Positions 1-11,153 of a DNA stretch of 64,000 bases are shown in pieces (position 1 is the first letter of the stretch; every line of letters begins with the position of its first letter). The position numbers and the translations under genes are program-made. A model generated the notes under the pieces. It saw nothing but the letters and a program-made list of their open reading frames with translations, did not search any database and was not told where the DNA came from. This DNA is from Aphelocoma coerulescens (taxonomy: Eukaryota; Chordata; Aves; Passeriformes; Corvidae). Where the stretch lies: contig NW_027184085.1 in NCBI RefSeq assembly GCF_041296385.1, positions 52,791,109 through 52,855,108 of the forward strand. Direction: 5' to 3'.

Positions 1-1595
1 CCATAAAAATGCCAGTTTCTTGCTCACAGGTAAGGGAATGATCACCAGCAAATAAAATGGAAGCTGTGGCTTTAACATACATTTTATTAACTCTGAGCAG
101 ATTAATTTTTCAGAGCTGTAGATATTGGAGTCTGGCGACAGTGTATGGCACAGCTAGTCTATATTATACCAACACGACTGATGATCTGAACCCAGGCAGG
201 TTCATTTGCTGGTAATTGACAGGGTGTTTGTGGTATGCAGGTGGAGGAAGGTGAACTTGTCAGCAAAAATCAGAGAGGCTAAACTTTGGTTCAGAAGAGA
301 GATCCATAGCATATTACAGTAAGGAATTTGGGAGTGGGCATATTACCCTGTTTTGCTTTTTCTTTTGTGGCTGGTGCAGTAACTTTTTTCCTGGTCCCTG
401 TAGTTGCAGGTAACACTATGTGAGTGAAGAGTGGGCAGGTCATACACAAGGGGCTTCACATGGGGGAATCTTCATCGATAATTAACTCAAACATTTCTCA
501 GCTGGGCTGTATCAGTTCTTGCCAAGGGCTAAGTGATGGATCTACAAGAGAGGACAGAAAGCACAAATGCTTACCAAACTTGGTTTTGTGCTTTGACTTT
601 CTTTGGGGAAAAAGTAAATACAGAAGGGATCACCAGACCCTTACTGTTACGATTAAATTTCATTATTTTTAATTTTTTTTTTTCCCCAAGCTGGACTCAA
701 TTAAGTGTCTGGGAAAGAGTTAACAACAAATGTATCACAGCATAGTATTTGCCCCTCAGTTGTAACTGTGATGCAGCTTGCATCTTTCTTTCACCTATTA
801 ATCAGAACTATCAGGTGGGTCAGTGGAGAAGTCTTATATGAGAAAAAACAACCCCATGCATATTACCCTATATTATCTATCTGCTGCTGTTGGCAAATAA
901 AGGTAGGACAAATAAACTACAAAGTCCTAAAAGTTCTGTACTGTATTTATCTTTCCCACTTCAGGCCAATGCCAGTGGCAACAAAAAGAAGGAAGGAAAA
1001 AACCCAGAAGTAGCAATAGAAGCACCAAAAAGCCAAAACCAAACCAAACCAAAAAACCCCAGCAATTATCTCATTGGAAAAATTATTTGCTATGAAGTCT
1101 TTTTCTTGCCTATTTCATGAAAAACAGTTTTGGCAGAAGAGAAAAAAAAGCAATTACCTTTGGCAACAAAAATCATCCATAAGTCCGCTTTTTAAAGTAG
1201 GTAATTTTAAGAAAAACATATATAGTCCTAAAAACTGTGACTTAAAAGCTTCTTTATCTCAAACACACATATTTTATACGAAAGTCAAAAGGTTATTTGT
1301 AAGTTTCTTTGTTTGCTTGGTTAGGGCATTTTTTCATATCCTCTCCTTTTAGGCAGAGCAAAGTGTGTCCTCATAGGTAGGAGGGGTGAAACCTCAGATC
1401 TTTAACCCCCATTTATGAATGACGGTTAAATTCTTGTAAGGTTTGCAATACAGGAAGATGTAGACTTCATAGAAGCAGCACTTTGACTTGTGTCATTCTG
1501 CTTGCCCATGACCCAGGAAGTCTCTATCCCAGAACTTCCTACAGCAGTTATGGCAATCTTCTGACCTCCACCAAAAGCAAATTTAGCAAAGTCAC
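1..1595. other. Unassigned AT-rich sequence, no gene seen
   Basis: Open frames here reach about 100 codons on the plus strand, but they have no recognisable domain and overlap one another in different frames, as expected by chance in AT-rich DNA. A short T tract lies near 672-683, and a CCAAA-type low-complexity run lies at about 1033-1060. I see no splice-bounded exon, RNA gene or recognisable repeat. Confidence 0.6.
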
Positions 1596-2760
1596 ATAAT
1601 CACAGAATTAAGGTTACCAGCCAGCTCTGGATACTATTCACTCAAATCTGCTCAGAGCAGGGCCAGCTAGAACAGATTGTCCAGGACCACGTTCAATTGG
1701 TATTTTAATACCTTCAGGGATGGACACTCCACCACCTATCTGCAACCCACTCCACTGTTTGGCCACTCTCACAGTAAAAAAGGGGGAGGTTGTGCTTAAG
1801 TGGAATTAGCTTTATTTCAATATATGCTTGTTGTCTTTCATCCTTCCACTGAATATCACAGAAAAATTTGTGGTTCTGTTATCTTTACTCCCCTGGATCA
1901 TATATTTATGCATAAGAACCCCCTAAATTTTCTCTTCTCCATGCCTGGGAACTGAGGTGAGGCTGACTGATTTGTAGATTCCCACATACTCCTTTTGTGC
2001 TCTTCTTGGTTGAAGATAAAACTGACACCTGCCTTCTCCCTGTATTCAGGAACCTCTCCCAGTCACTATGGCCTTTCAGAAATAGTCAACAGCAGCCTCA
2101 CAGAGCCTTCAGCCAGCTACTTCAGTACTTCTGGGTGCAGCTCTCCAGGTCCGTGGACTTACACATGTCCAGTTTGTTTAAGTGCTCCCTAATCTGGTTC
2201 TCCCCTACTAAGGACAGCTCTTCCTTGATGCAGTCTTTCTCAGCAGTCTCAGGACCTGGGATTGCTGAAGACTGGTATTACTGGTGCACGTATTACTGGT
2301 AAAGATTGAAGGTAAACAGACAATGAGCACATTGGCCTTTTCCATGTCCTTTCTCACCACAATTCTTGCCCATTCAGCAGGGGAGCCCCATTTTACATAG
2401 TCATCCTTCTACTCTTCATAGAAATTATCCTTGTTGCCTTTGACATCACTTGCAAGATTCAACTCCAGGTAGGCCTCAGCTTTCCTAAACCCATTCCAGC
2501 ACAATCAATGTCTCCATACTCCTCATGGGTCACCTGCCCTGCTCACACCTCGTACACACTCTGGTTTTATATATGAGGTAGTCAGAACCTATTCCTGTCA
2601 CATTTACTTCATTTTCAGCTCACTGAGACAGATCATTCTTGAGCTTGGAGAAGGTGTTTCTTGAGCATCAGCCAGTTCTACTGAATACCTCCTCTTATCA
2701 GTGCTATGTCTCATGAGGATCAGTAAGGGGTCACCAGACCAAAATGTAAGGCACAGTCAC
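1596..2760 (-). repeat. CR1 LINE, minus strand, internally deleted
   Basis: Read on the minus strand this is a degenerate CR1 non-LTR retrotransposon. The left part (about 1596-1940) matches the CR1 3' UTR and ORF2 tail. Its landmarks are an octamer-like end near 1598, the 'tcagggatggacactcca' phrase at about 1715 and 'cactctcacagtaaaaaa' at about 1765. At about 1945 the similarity jumps to the front of the reverse transcriptase ('gaggtgaggctgactg', 'aggaacctctcccagtcac', then 'gacttacacatgtccagttt'). It continues through the region between endonuclease and RT to about 2760. Most of the RT palm and thumb is therefore missing, which points to a deletion within the element. Stops and frameshifts are frequent and the element is inactive. 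The plus-strand frames at 1995-2302 are antisense shadows. Family assignment rests on recall of avian CR1 sequence; the subfamily was not determined. Confidence 0.85.
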
Positions 2761-2764
2761 CATT

Positions 2765-5690
2765 AGTTCTTTTGACTATGACAATTTCCTGGGAGTACAA
2801 CTCTGATTAGATCAGTGATAGACTTTCAAGGCACACACTCTCCTGAACTTGTTCATTCTGGAGCAGGGAAAAAGCAAGGAAAATCGCTGAATTCAGGCAT
2901 TATTTCGCTTACATAGTTTTGTAAATCTGTCATAACTATTGCTGAGGTGGAAATGCTAAAAAGGAATCCATTTAAAATCGATTTTTAGAATGCACGTCAC
3001 ATCTGTGCTCAAAGTATACCACAAGTAAAATATCAAAATTAGGACACTGTTTAACTGTTAGATGGATTATATTTATTGAAGCTGGAGTTAGAGTCTATAA
3101 TTGCATACCTCTGATACAGATTCATGTGGGCTACCTTGCAATTAAACTTTCCAAATTCAGTATTCAAATGGTAGTTTTGCTAAAATACTTTTTTTTTTTT
3201 TTTGGACGACCCTAAAATCTCATATATCCATCAGGAAAGCTTGCAGTTAATAAATGGACTCTGCAACCTACAATAAGGGATCTTATGTTCTGTAGAACAT
3301 TCAAATGAAAAGTATGATCCTTAGAGTCTTGATAAGGTCATATCTGTCAGAATAAATTGTTACTTTGTGCCAGACTACAAAGTTTTCAATATAATTTCAG
3401 GTATAAAACAAGAATAGTGCTACAGGAATGTATCATAACTCAAATGCAATAAATATAAATTGTATTTTTACTATAAGGAATGACACCTGGATTGAAGTAG
3501 AACTAAAAATCCATGCTCCCTTTTCTCTTTTTAAGTTTTATCTGATACATATTTGAAACATGTCTGATACAATATTTGCCAGACTCATGAAAAGATTTTT
3601 TTTCAGAAGTGAGCTTTCAGAAATTATATTTAAAATAATCTACAGAGAAGAATTTACAGATAATTTTTTTTTTAAAACCAATCTCTGGGCATCATGTCAT
3701 TAATGGCAATGGTAAATACAAAAAAAAAAATTGTATTTTTATTGTTTTGGTTTTGCCAGTAATCACAAAATAAAGTAATGGAGGTATCTTACTGAACCGT
3801 AAGTGCTATTCTGAAGATACTATATTTTTAAACTTTCTTTTTAAGGACTTAAAGTTCTGTACAAATTTTTGTCGGTAAGGAGAGTTTATTGAGAAAAGGT
3901 GTGGGACTTTTTTGCAGAGCATGTTCTGTTCCCCATTGCTCCCTGCATCTCCATATCACTGTTTTGTGTTGCTCCTTCTTGTGAAGTCACAAGCCTTTTT
4001 GTAATTTTTTTTTTTTCAGGCACAGAAAATTTGTTTCCTCCTGAAATACAGGAGAGAAGGAGGGATGGAGGAAAGGAGAGAGGCAAGGGAAAGCAGGAAA
4101 AGAAAGAGGCCAGTGCCTTGATCTCTTTTCTAGAACAAGTGCTGAACAAATCCTACCATGTATGGGGTGGGAATGGATTGTAGAGAGTGGGAGTAGACTG
4201 GAAAGGAATCATGAAAAGCCAGGACAAAGAGGGGGGAGCATGTCAACAAGTTGAATCAAGGCAAAACCAAGCTAAATGGTCTCCTATCCATACAGAAATG
4301 GAAATCCAGAGCAAAACATCAAATTCACAGTAACATGTAAATGGTGGCCCTGGGGAAATGTCTCAAAGGAATGTCCAAAAAGAGCAATAAACAGCAGACA
4401 AGATGAAGTTTGTTCTAGCAAATATGAAACAGAGTGGTTACAAAGCAAAGTTGATTTGTTAGATCATATTTATTGTGGATGTGATAAAATCAGGAAAGAT
4501 GTGAAAAGAAGGGGAAGTGACAAGTCTTTGAGACATGCCCTCATTGCATCTGTTCTTGGTGACCATATGATATCGCAAAATCAGCACAGGATATGTCTCA
4601 GTGCTCAAAGATCATAATTATTATCAGATATAATAGGGAATATAATAATAAAGGGAATCAGGATGGAGTTCCTAAAAGCAATTAATGTGTTGTTAAGTTT
4701 AGAGTTGGTTCAGTTCTTGAGTAGCTGGGCTGTGCAGCTACCATGTGTGAGAGTTTAAGATGGCCTACAAGCACTGCAGGCCCAGGAAAAATTTAGAAAA
4801 ATGAAAATGTCCATACTGTTAAAAAGTTAATGGATTGTACACTTGTAATTTTTTGTAAGAGCTGTAAAGCCTATGTGAAAGGCCTCACAAAATTAAAGCC
4901 TGGAAATTCAGTTAATGTCTTGGACTAAATTAGTGTTGCATGCCTAAGATAAAAAGGCACAAAAAAAGGAAATACTGTATTTTTATGATAGAGAACGTAT
5001 GTGAGAAACTGGGACACCTTTAATCTCAGCAGTTAGCTAGCTGAGAGGAGGAGCTAGCTGAGAGGGTAGAAAGAGAAGTCAAAAAAGACAGAACTTAGAG
5101 GAGACTATTGTCTCATTGACTGTATTGAGCTCTTTATGAACACAGTGTTTCTGAGCTATTTACAGAGCATAACATGAGCAACTGTGAGGGCTACTGTTCT
5201 GTTTGCCAGCTTTTGAAAGAAAAGATGGACATTCAATTACTCACCCAATGAGCCAGATTATGTGTACAGAATTCCCCAGCATGAATATACATTTCATAGA
5301 CTAATTTTTTACCTATGGAACTAAGCAGCCTTCTCAAAGCAAAAGGATATGACTGTGGCAAAGATTATTTTTCCCATTTTTTTCACACTGCTGAAAATCA
5401 AAATTCTGTAGGCCATCTTCCATTACAAGATGGAGAACATACTGCTAGAGGAGAATAGTACCTAGTGGCGTGGAACAGAGGAAACCAAAGGAAGAGCTTT
5501 GCAATGCAGAAAGAACTATTATTCCTGCCAACAAAATGTGAAAATGTTACACTGGTTACACGGGACTGAGCTTATGATGATTTGTGGTGTATCCCATGAG
5601 GAAGATGGGGATTAAAATATGAACATGGATCAGTGTAAAGTTCTCTTCCAGGCTATTATGATGGTCCACACTTGCATGGCTATGTGTCTT
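2765..5690. other. Unassigned sequence, no gene seen
   Basis: AT-rich sequence with T tracts (15 T at 3189-3203) and an A tract at 3721-3730. There is a small tandem duplication at 5035-5065, where a 14-bp unit containing the palindrome AGCTAGCT repeats with a 17-bp period. The longest open frame is 113 codons (4276-4617, plus). It has no recognisable motif, and I do not call it a gene. Confidence 0.55.
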
Positions 5691-7260
5691 ATGTTCCTCA
5701 GGTCTAAGTCTGTTGGTCTCCTATCACTGAAAGACTACTACCAGAGAAAAGGATTTAGAAACCCTTTATTCAGTGGGATATTTATCATATTCATTCATCA
5801 TATCTGCTGTGAAAAATGAAAGTATCCAAATCCATCAAGAATTACTGGGTTCTAGATCTCAAATACTTAGATGATTGATGATCAAACACTTCTCAGAAGA
5901 CTTGTGTGGTGCTTGGTAACATACATACCATTGTGTCCCTTGGGAGGACTTCCCAAATCCTGCAGGGCTATCCATTTGGGTCAGTTCAAGGGCACCTATA
6001 GATCTAGTTCTTTCTAAGCTCCAGTGATATGCCAACATAAAAAATGTTCTCTTCCCAGTCACTTAGACAGGATGCTACTACTCTCCCCATTCTCAGGTCC
6101 AGCCAGTGGTGAAGCTTGGTGCAAATGCCCAGTAGAGGCTCACTCCCTACACAGACACAGATGGTCACCGATCAGCAAAGGTAGGAGCACAGTGCCTTTG
6201 CAGGCACCCACACAAACACAAACGTTCTCACGCGACCGTGGCCTGACCTTGTTCTTACCAGCAATTAAGACCCAAAATTCGCTGAATCTCAGGGATACAC
6301 ATAGTTACAAGTTCACATGGTTGTCTTCAGCAGTTGGGTCTCCGACCTGTGGTATCACCACTGCCTGGGTTCCAAGTTCCTGCTTTCTGTGGAGGTTTGC
6401 CCCTAAAACCACATTTACCCCATAACCATTGCTCAGCCCTACTCACAGGCTACTCCTGTTCCAAGTTTACTAGTTGATCATGTCTGCATATACACATATA
6501 TAGGAAATGTACACACAAAATAATACAAAAGAAAAGTTAATAAGATAATAAGAACTGTGGTGATCAAGTGAAGGCCTTGAGTGATCAGTTCCTTTTTACC
6601 TCCTTTTTCTGTCCTCTCAGTGATAGTCCTGCCTGTTCCATCCCTATTCTTTTCTTCCTTGAATTTTGATCTTTCCTCCAAAACTCCCCTAAATGCTTTG
6701 TACATTCTCACTACCCCTAAAACATGGAACATTAAGTTTTATACATCCCCAGAATCTTTCAAAATATTTAATAAGATTTTTCTTTCTTATGGCACCCATA
6801 TCAATAGCCTATAATAATCTTGTTTCCTTCTTTCTGTCAATTGATAGGTGTTGGTTGAAGCCCTTCTAAGTCTGACATTTCTGCAGTGGAGGTGTGTTCT
6901 GTGTCTTCTGGACTTCTTACAGTCTTTACCACCCACTGACAGTTAGGATCTGTGTATCTGAGCATTTAAATTAGCCATTTTCCTGGTTTTTGTCGGGTAG
7001 GAGATAAAATTTGCAATGTAGTACTCCTGTGGCAGATACTGTGTCAAAGATGTTTCCACTTGTAGGTGCATGAGTCTGCCCAGGCACCAGCCTCTGGGGC
7101 TGGGTAACGCTCTTTAAACCTAGCCGTGCAGAAATCAGCTAGAAGACAGCCACCACTTTCATTGGTCTCAGACTTTCACCTCTGCTGTTTCATTGCAAAA
7201 GCTGATGCAGGCATTAAAAAAAAAAATTCTCAGTAGTCTCTTGGCCCCATGGGGGGAATG
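5690..7260 (-). other. Unassigned moderately GC-richer block, possibly an old LTR relic
   Basis: The core at about 6050-6430 is richer in G+C than its surroundings. It keeps a cluster of CpGs near 6220-6240 (cgttctcacgcgaccgtgg) amid many CA/TG steps, the pattern left when a methylated CpG-rich repeat decays. On the minus strand an AATAAA (plus-strand TTTATT at about 5765) lies near the left side, as in the R region of an LTR. I could not find matching TG...CA ends or a target duplication, so an LTR origin is only an inference. The 133-codon frame at 6024-6425 looks incidental. Confidence 0.22.
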
Positions 7261-8415
7261 TAATAATAAAAGCTGAGACAAGCCAAAATATGCACCACTG
7301 AACCATCCAAGCACAAAGCACAACATAACACTAGTCAAGGAAGTCTCTTATTAGTTCTCTGATCTGAAAGGAGAAGTGATCTGCCACTCATTTCATTTTA
7401 TTGAAATATGTATCTAGCTTTACACCTAGGTTTGCCCACTTGAAACAGATACAGCATTTAGTGTCTCTGATATTTGCCGTAGGCTCCTTTCAAATATGAG
7501 AAAGGTGAAAACTCTAGAGTGTGATCTCATTTTTGAATGTGAGCACATCACACTGTAAGATGGGTGGCCCTGACTCATGGCTAATGCTGCAGCATTTCAG
7601 TGCAGGTTGCCTCCATCAGAAACTCTAAACTGAAATGAGAGAGACTGCTGATTTTTATCCATCCTGTTGTGGTCAGGCAGAAAAAAAAATCATGGTCTGT
7701 ATGGCAAGAACATGCACTCTACCCAGCAGCAGACAGCAGACAGTGTAAATTGCAGAAGCTATGGGGGGTTTTAGTGAAACACTAAATCATATGCATAAAA
7801 AAAAAAAAAGAGGGAAAACAGGCAACCAGTTGAACAGAAAACAAATAGACAATATGTAGACTGTACACAGCAGTTCTTGTGAAGAAGCATATGCCCTATT
7901 CAGCAACAAAAACACTACAATTTGGCATCCAATCTCAAATCTTTTTGTAGGTCAAGTAAAGCTCTAGTGGAAGCCAATTACTCACAGCCCAGTAATTGCC
8001 TTGATTATCTTAATCTGAGTTTTTTCAGTGATTGTGTGACATGACTAATTTTAAGCTCTGCCCGTTTTTATTTACTACTAATACCCACACCCGCACATTC
8101 TCACCTCCTGCAGATTGACTCTTTGCCAATAAAAATGGAGGAGTTAATAACAAGAATAATCAACAAAGTCAAGCAGGACTGACAAAATCTCTGTTGTCTA
8201 TTAAGAATGACAGTAAACCCATGATAACATGTGACTGATAAACCATGTGATTATCATCTTCAGGCACTTGTGGTCAAGTTGGAAGGAATAAAATAACTGT
8301 ATGAGAATGTGAGAAGAGAGGGGGTCTCCCTAAGTAACATACTGACGTGCTGATTATTGTATCCTATGGAAAACTCAATGGCAAGCAGATTCTCACACTA
8401 TTTGTGCAATTATTT
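7261..8415. other. Unassigned sequence, part of it resembling a conserved non-coding element
   Basis: No coding region is recognised. The segment at about 7975-8270 contains several homeodomain-type cores (TAATTGC, TTAATCTGA, CTAATTTTA) and few simple repeats. This resembles vertebrate enhancers, but no alignment was possible. Short A tracts lie at 7681-7689 and 7798-7810. Confidence 0.3.
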
Positions 8416-8474
8416 ATAGAACAGAATGATTTTAAATTTGAAGGGACCTGCAAGGATCATGTAATGAAACTGAG
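8416..8474 (-). repeat. Short CR1 3' tail relic
   Basis: About 60 bp read as a degraded CR1 3' end in minus orientation. An 'acagaatgat' start is followed by 'gaagggacctgcaaggatcat', close to the usual CR1 end in which the octamer tail is followed by 'ggaagggacctttaaagatcat'. It is heavily 5'-truncated. The match is short, so chance similarity is possible. Confidence 0.5.
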
Positions 8475-9057
8475 TAAGAGGTCTGCCTGGTTTCAGTTAA
8501 TTTTTCCTCTTACTAAGGACTTTGGAGGCAAATGGAAAGAGCCACATGTTAGAGTATTACAACATAACTGAAATTGATGTATGCAACTTTAGGAGCCTTC
8601 AACACCTGCACGGCTATGTGTCCTATGAAAAGACTTTGGGAACTATTCTTTTTTTTTGTTTTCTTAGTATTATTCACCAAAGCAATTAGTTAGCAATTCA
8701 TTTTCCAGTGTCTGCTAAAATTTAAAATTAGAGAGCATTGACTACAGCTGCTTTCTGTGAAGGCAAATTAAGTCTGTTGTTGTGGAAAATCTTGTGTCTT
8801 TTTAACAATTGATTGATAAAAGGAGCAGAAAACTCATGATTTTCAGAGCTGTCAAGTGTTATTTCACTCACCGTCAGGTCTCCCGTAGCTTTCCGTGGAG
8901 TCACCTGGTGCTGCAGTAGCAATCAGCTGAGCCTGAGCTCATATCAGCAGACAGAGGTTGATGGCACAGCTGTACATCAGAGTCTCAGCTGTTGTGAGTT
9001 ATCTGCAAAATATTTCCTAAGTCTGGTGTGTTCTGTTTCTGGAATTAATGACATTAA

Positions 9058-9060
<3 letters not shown>
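8475..9060. other. Unassigned sequence, no gene seen
   Basis: AT-rich unique sequence. A 64-codon minus frame (8728-8922) has no recognisable domain. Confidence 0.55.

Positions 9061-9105
<45 letters not shown>
9061..9105 (-). repeat. Uninterrupted 45-bp poly-T tract (poly-A on minus)
   Basis: Forty-five consecutive T residues. CR1 elements do not end in poly-A, so this is either a homopolymer expansion or the tail of a retrocopy lying to its right on the minus strand. The sequence from 9106 onward shows no gene I recognise. Homopolymer length is prone to sequencing error. Confidence 0.9.
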
Positions 9106-9106
<1 letters not shown>

Positions 9107-9854
9107 TGGAGGCAATTTAATTGTCTATAACAGACTGTGTATCTGTTATCATAGCTTATATGTAGTTGTATCATATATCTGTTCAAGTTATTATATTATT
9201 CTTCTTTGGGTTTGTGGTTTTTTAGATTTTGTTTATTTTTTAAATTTTGTTAAATTAATATACTCTAGTTTCCTGCAGGTGTCCAGCATCAACAATATTT
9301 GAGGTCCTGTCCATTTTCTGCTAAAGTCAAATAAAGGTAAAAAAGCCCAGAAGAGTGACTAGACTTTGAGTGTAGGGAATTCAATTAAAAAACTGCTGTT
9401 TGACTCTAAAATATTCAACAAATAATTTTTTCCCAGTCCCTCCTAATAAATTCTTCCCAATGTGCTTACATGGTGCCAGGAAAGGAAATGTTGTTCCTTT
9501 AATCAAGAGGGAAAAAAAAGTGTTTACACACATAAGTATAAAAATACAAAATATGTTTAGCAAATGTGCTTTTTCAGTACATATTATCTAAAGAGAAGCA
9601 ATGCATTATTGGCAATACAAATTCAATAAGTTAAGTCAGGTGGAATCATACTCCAGCATTTGATCTCTGGCTGTATCTGCTTATTTCAGGGATCAAACAT
9701 AGAATTAGCATTTTTTTCAAGTACAGACAGGCTTACTTGAAAACTTAAAGAAATATCTCTGACCATTGCAGGCTTTTCAGTAATGAAAGAGTTACACTGG
9801 GGAAAACTGACAACTATAGCTCAAATGGTGTTATCCTGAAAAGAATCTGCCTTT
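9106..9854. other. Unassigned AT-rich sequence
   Basis: No gene or known repeat is recognised. Open frames on both strands are about 60-85 codons and lack domains. Confidence 0.55.
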
Positions 9855-9859
9855 GTTTG
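9855..9859. repeat. Target site duplication (GTTTG) left of LTR copy 1
   Basis: GTTTG immediately left of the LTR is repeated exactly at 11149-11153. A 5-bp duplication fits integration by an ERVL/spuma-like or gamma/beta-type integrase that makes 5-bp staggers. Confidence 0.85.
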
Positions 9860-11148
9860 TCTAGTGGTTTGGTCCAAAATACTCATTACTGTTTATCTTC
9901 TATAAGATAAGAATTAGGAGAAATGCAAAGCAGGCACCAAACTTGAAAGAATATAAAGAACTTTATTAACAGACCTAAAAGAAGAAAAAAAATTATACCA
10001 CCTTCAGAACTCTCCTCCTCCCCCCACCTTCCTCCCTTCTCCCACTGACAATGTAAAAAGACAACCCTTAAGATGTTCAGTCTGTTTACCACTTCCATAA
10101 TAACCTTGTTCAGTCCATTTAGAAAGAGAAGTCTCTTCTTGCTCGTGCTATGAAAACAGTATCACAACGAGACAGCCACCCACTTCCAAATATTGTTCAG
10201 TCCATTTAGGAAGAGGAGTCTCTCTGCTTGCGATGTGAGTCCCTTCCCCCGACTTGCAGCTTTTCCCACAACTGCTTTCGAGGGTCCACTCTTGAAGTCT
10301 TTTGGGGTACAATTTTAAGGTTGAGCTGTTCAGAAACAAAAAAAACCCGAGGCCCTTCTCCTTCCCTGGGAGCAAAGGGTCATCTTCATCTTCATCGTTA
10401 GGACTATCTCTGGGAGCATCTCTAGGGACTGAGGTTTTCTCCTTTCCCATTTGGAGCAAAAGTCCTCATCTGGTTCATCTGGTTCATCTCTCCCTGTCCA
10501 AACTTCTCATGAAATTACAGCTGCGGCAGCATCTGCCCATTGCTTACGAGTTGAACACTCCACCCCCCATATCTTCATGAAATTACAACGGGACACTCTG
10601 ATATATCATAGCTTCACAACAGACTTTCAGCTTTAAGCATCTCCTCTCTCTCTTCCCTCAGGTTTTCAGCTCTTCACAGCAATAAAAGGGTTAATCTCAC
10701 CTCGGCCTTACAGCTGGAATGTGGCTTATTGCTGTTGGTCCCCTGACCTCTGCCGGACAGAGGTGCCCTTTGCTGAATCTCGGCCGCATTGGGGTTGGGG
10801 GGGGGGGGGCGGTTCCGAGCCTCTGTGGCTGCCCACAGCCCTTCTGGGGGGGTCATCCTGGAGCCATGGCCTGGCCCGGCCTGGCCCAAGCAGGGCCTGG
10901 CCGGCCCCACTGGCCCCCACACGGGGCCTGCAGCCACCTGTGCCAGCGCCGGAAACGAGAGAGAGCTTGGGGGGGAGTTTGTCTATTCTTAAGTGTGGAT
11001 CACAGAGGCGGTCACAACTTTAAGTGGCTTAAAGAATTGTCCATATTCAAACTGGCCAGCTGATAGGTTCTATCAGGTCCCAGAGGAAGCTGTAAGCACC
11101 CCTTAGCAAGGATATCCCTTCCGGGACTATGCTTGCTAACCTGTGACA
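9860..11148 (-). mobile_element. Solo LTR copy 1, endogenous retrovirus (avian ERVL-like), minus strand
   Basis: This LTR of about 1.29 kb is shared with copies at 22028-23402 and 36722-38068. On the minus strand it begins at 11148 with TGTCA and ends at 9860, with the plus-strand start mutated from TG to TC. The plus-strand landmarks in order are: 'agtggtttggtccaaaat' at the left end; TTTATT at 9962-9967, which is the AATAAA polyadenylation signal of the minus strand; a pyrimidine-rich run at about 10010-10045; a GC-rich section at about 10730-10970 with 13 consecutive G at 10797-10809; and 'cagaggaagctgtaagca' near the right end. Perfect GTTTG duplications flank it, so it inserted as a provirus and later recombined to a solo LTR. 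Compared with the other copies it lacks roughly 85-90 bp near 10677 and carries a local duplication at about 10105-10225. No retroviral genes are attached. The ERVL label is inferred from the 5-bp duplication and general avian LTR knowledge. Confidence 0.88.
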
Positions 11149-11153
11149 GTTTG
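11149..11153. repeat. Target site duplication (GTTTG) right of LTR copy 1
   Basis: Exact partner of GTTTG at 9855-9859. Confidence 0.85.

Noticed and set aside
4276..4617. 113-codon plus frame with several cysteines
   Set aside because: No recognisable motif, no splice structure and no upstream promoter-like sequence; the length is within chance expectation for the window.
10148..10459. Minus-strand 103-codon frame and nearby frames on both strands to 11063 as host exons
   Set aside because: They lie entirely within solo LTR copy 1 and are not conserved as frames across the three copies.
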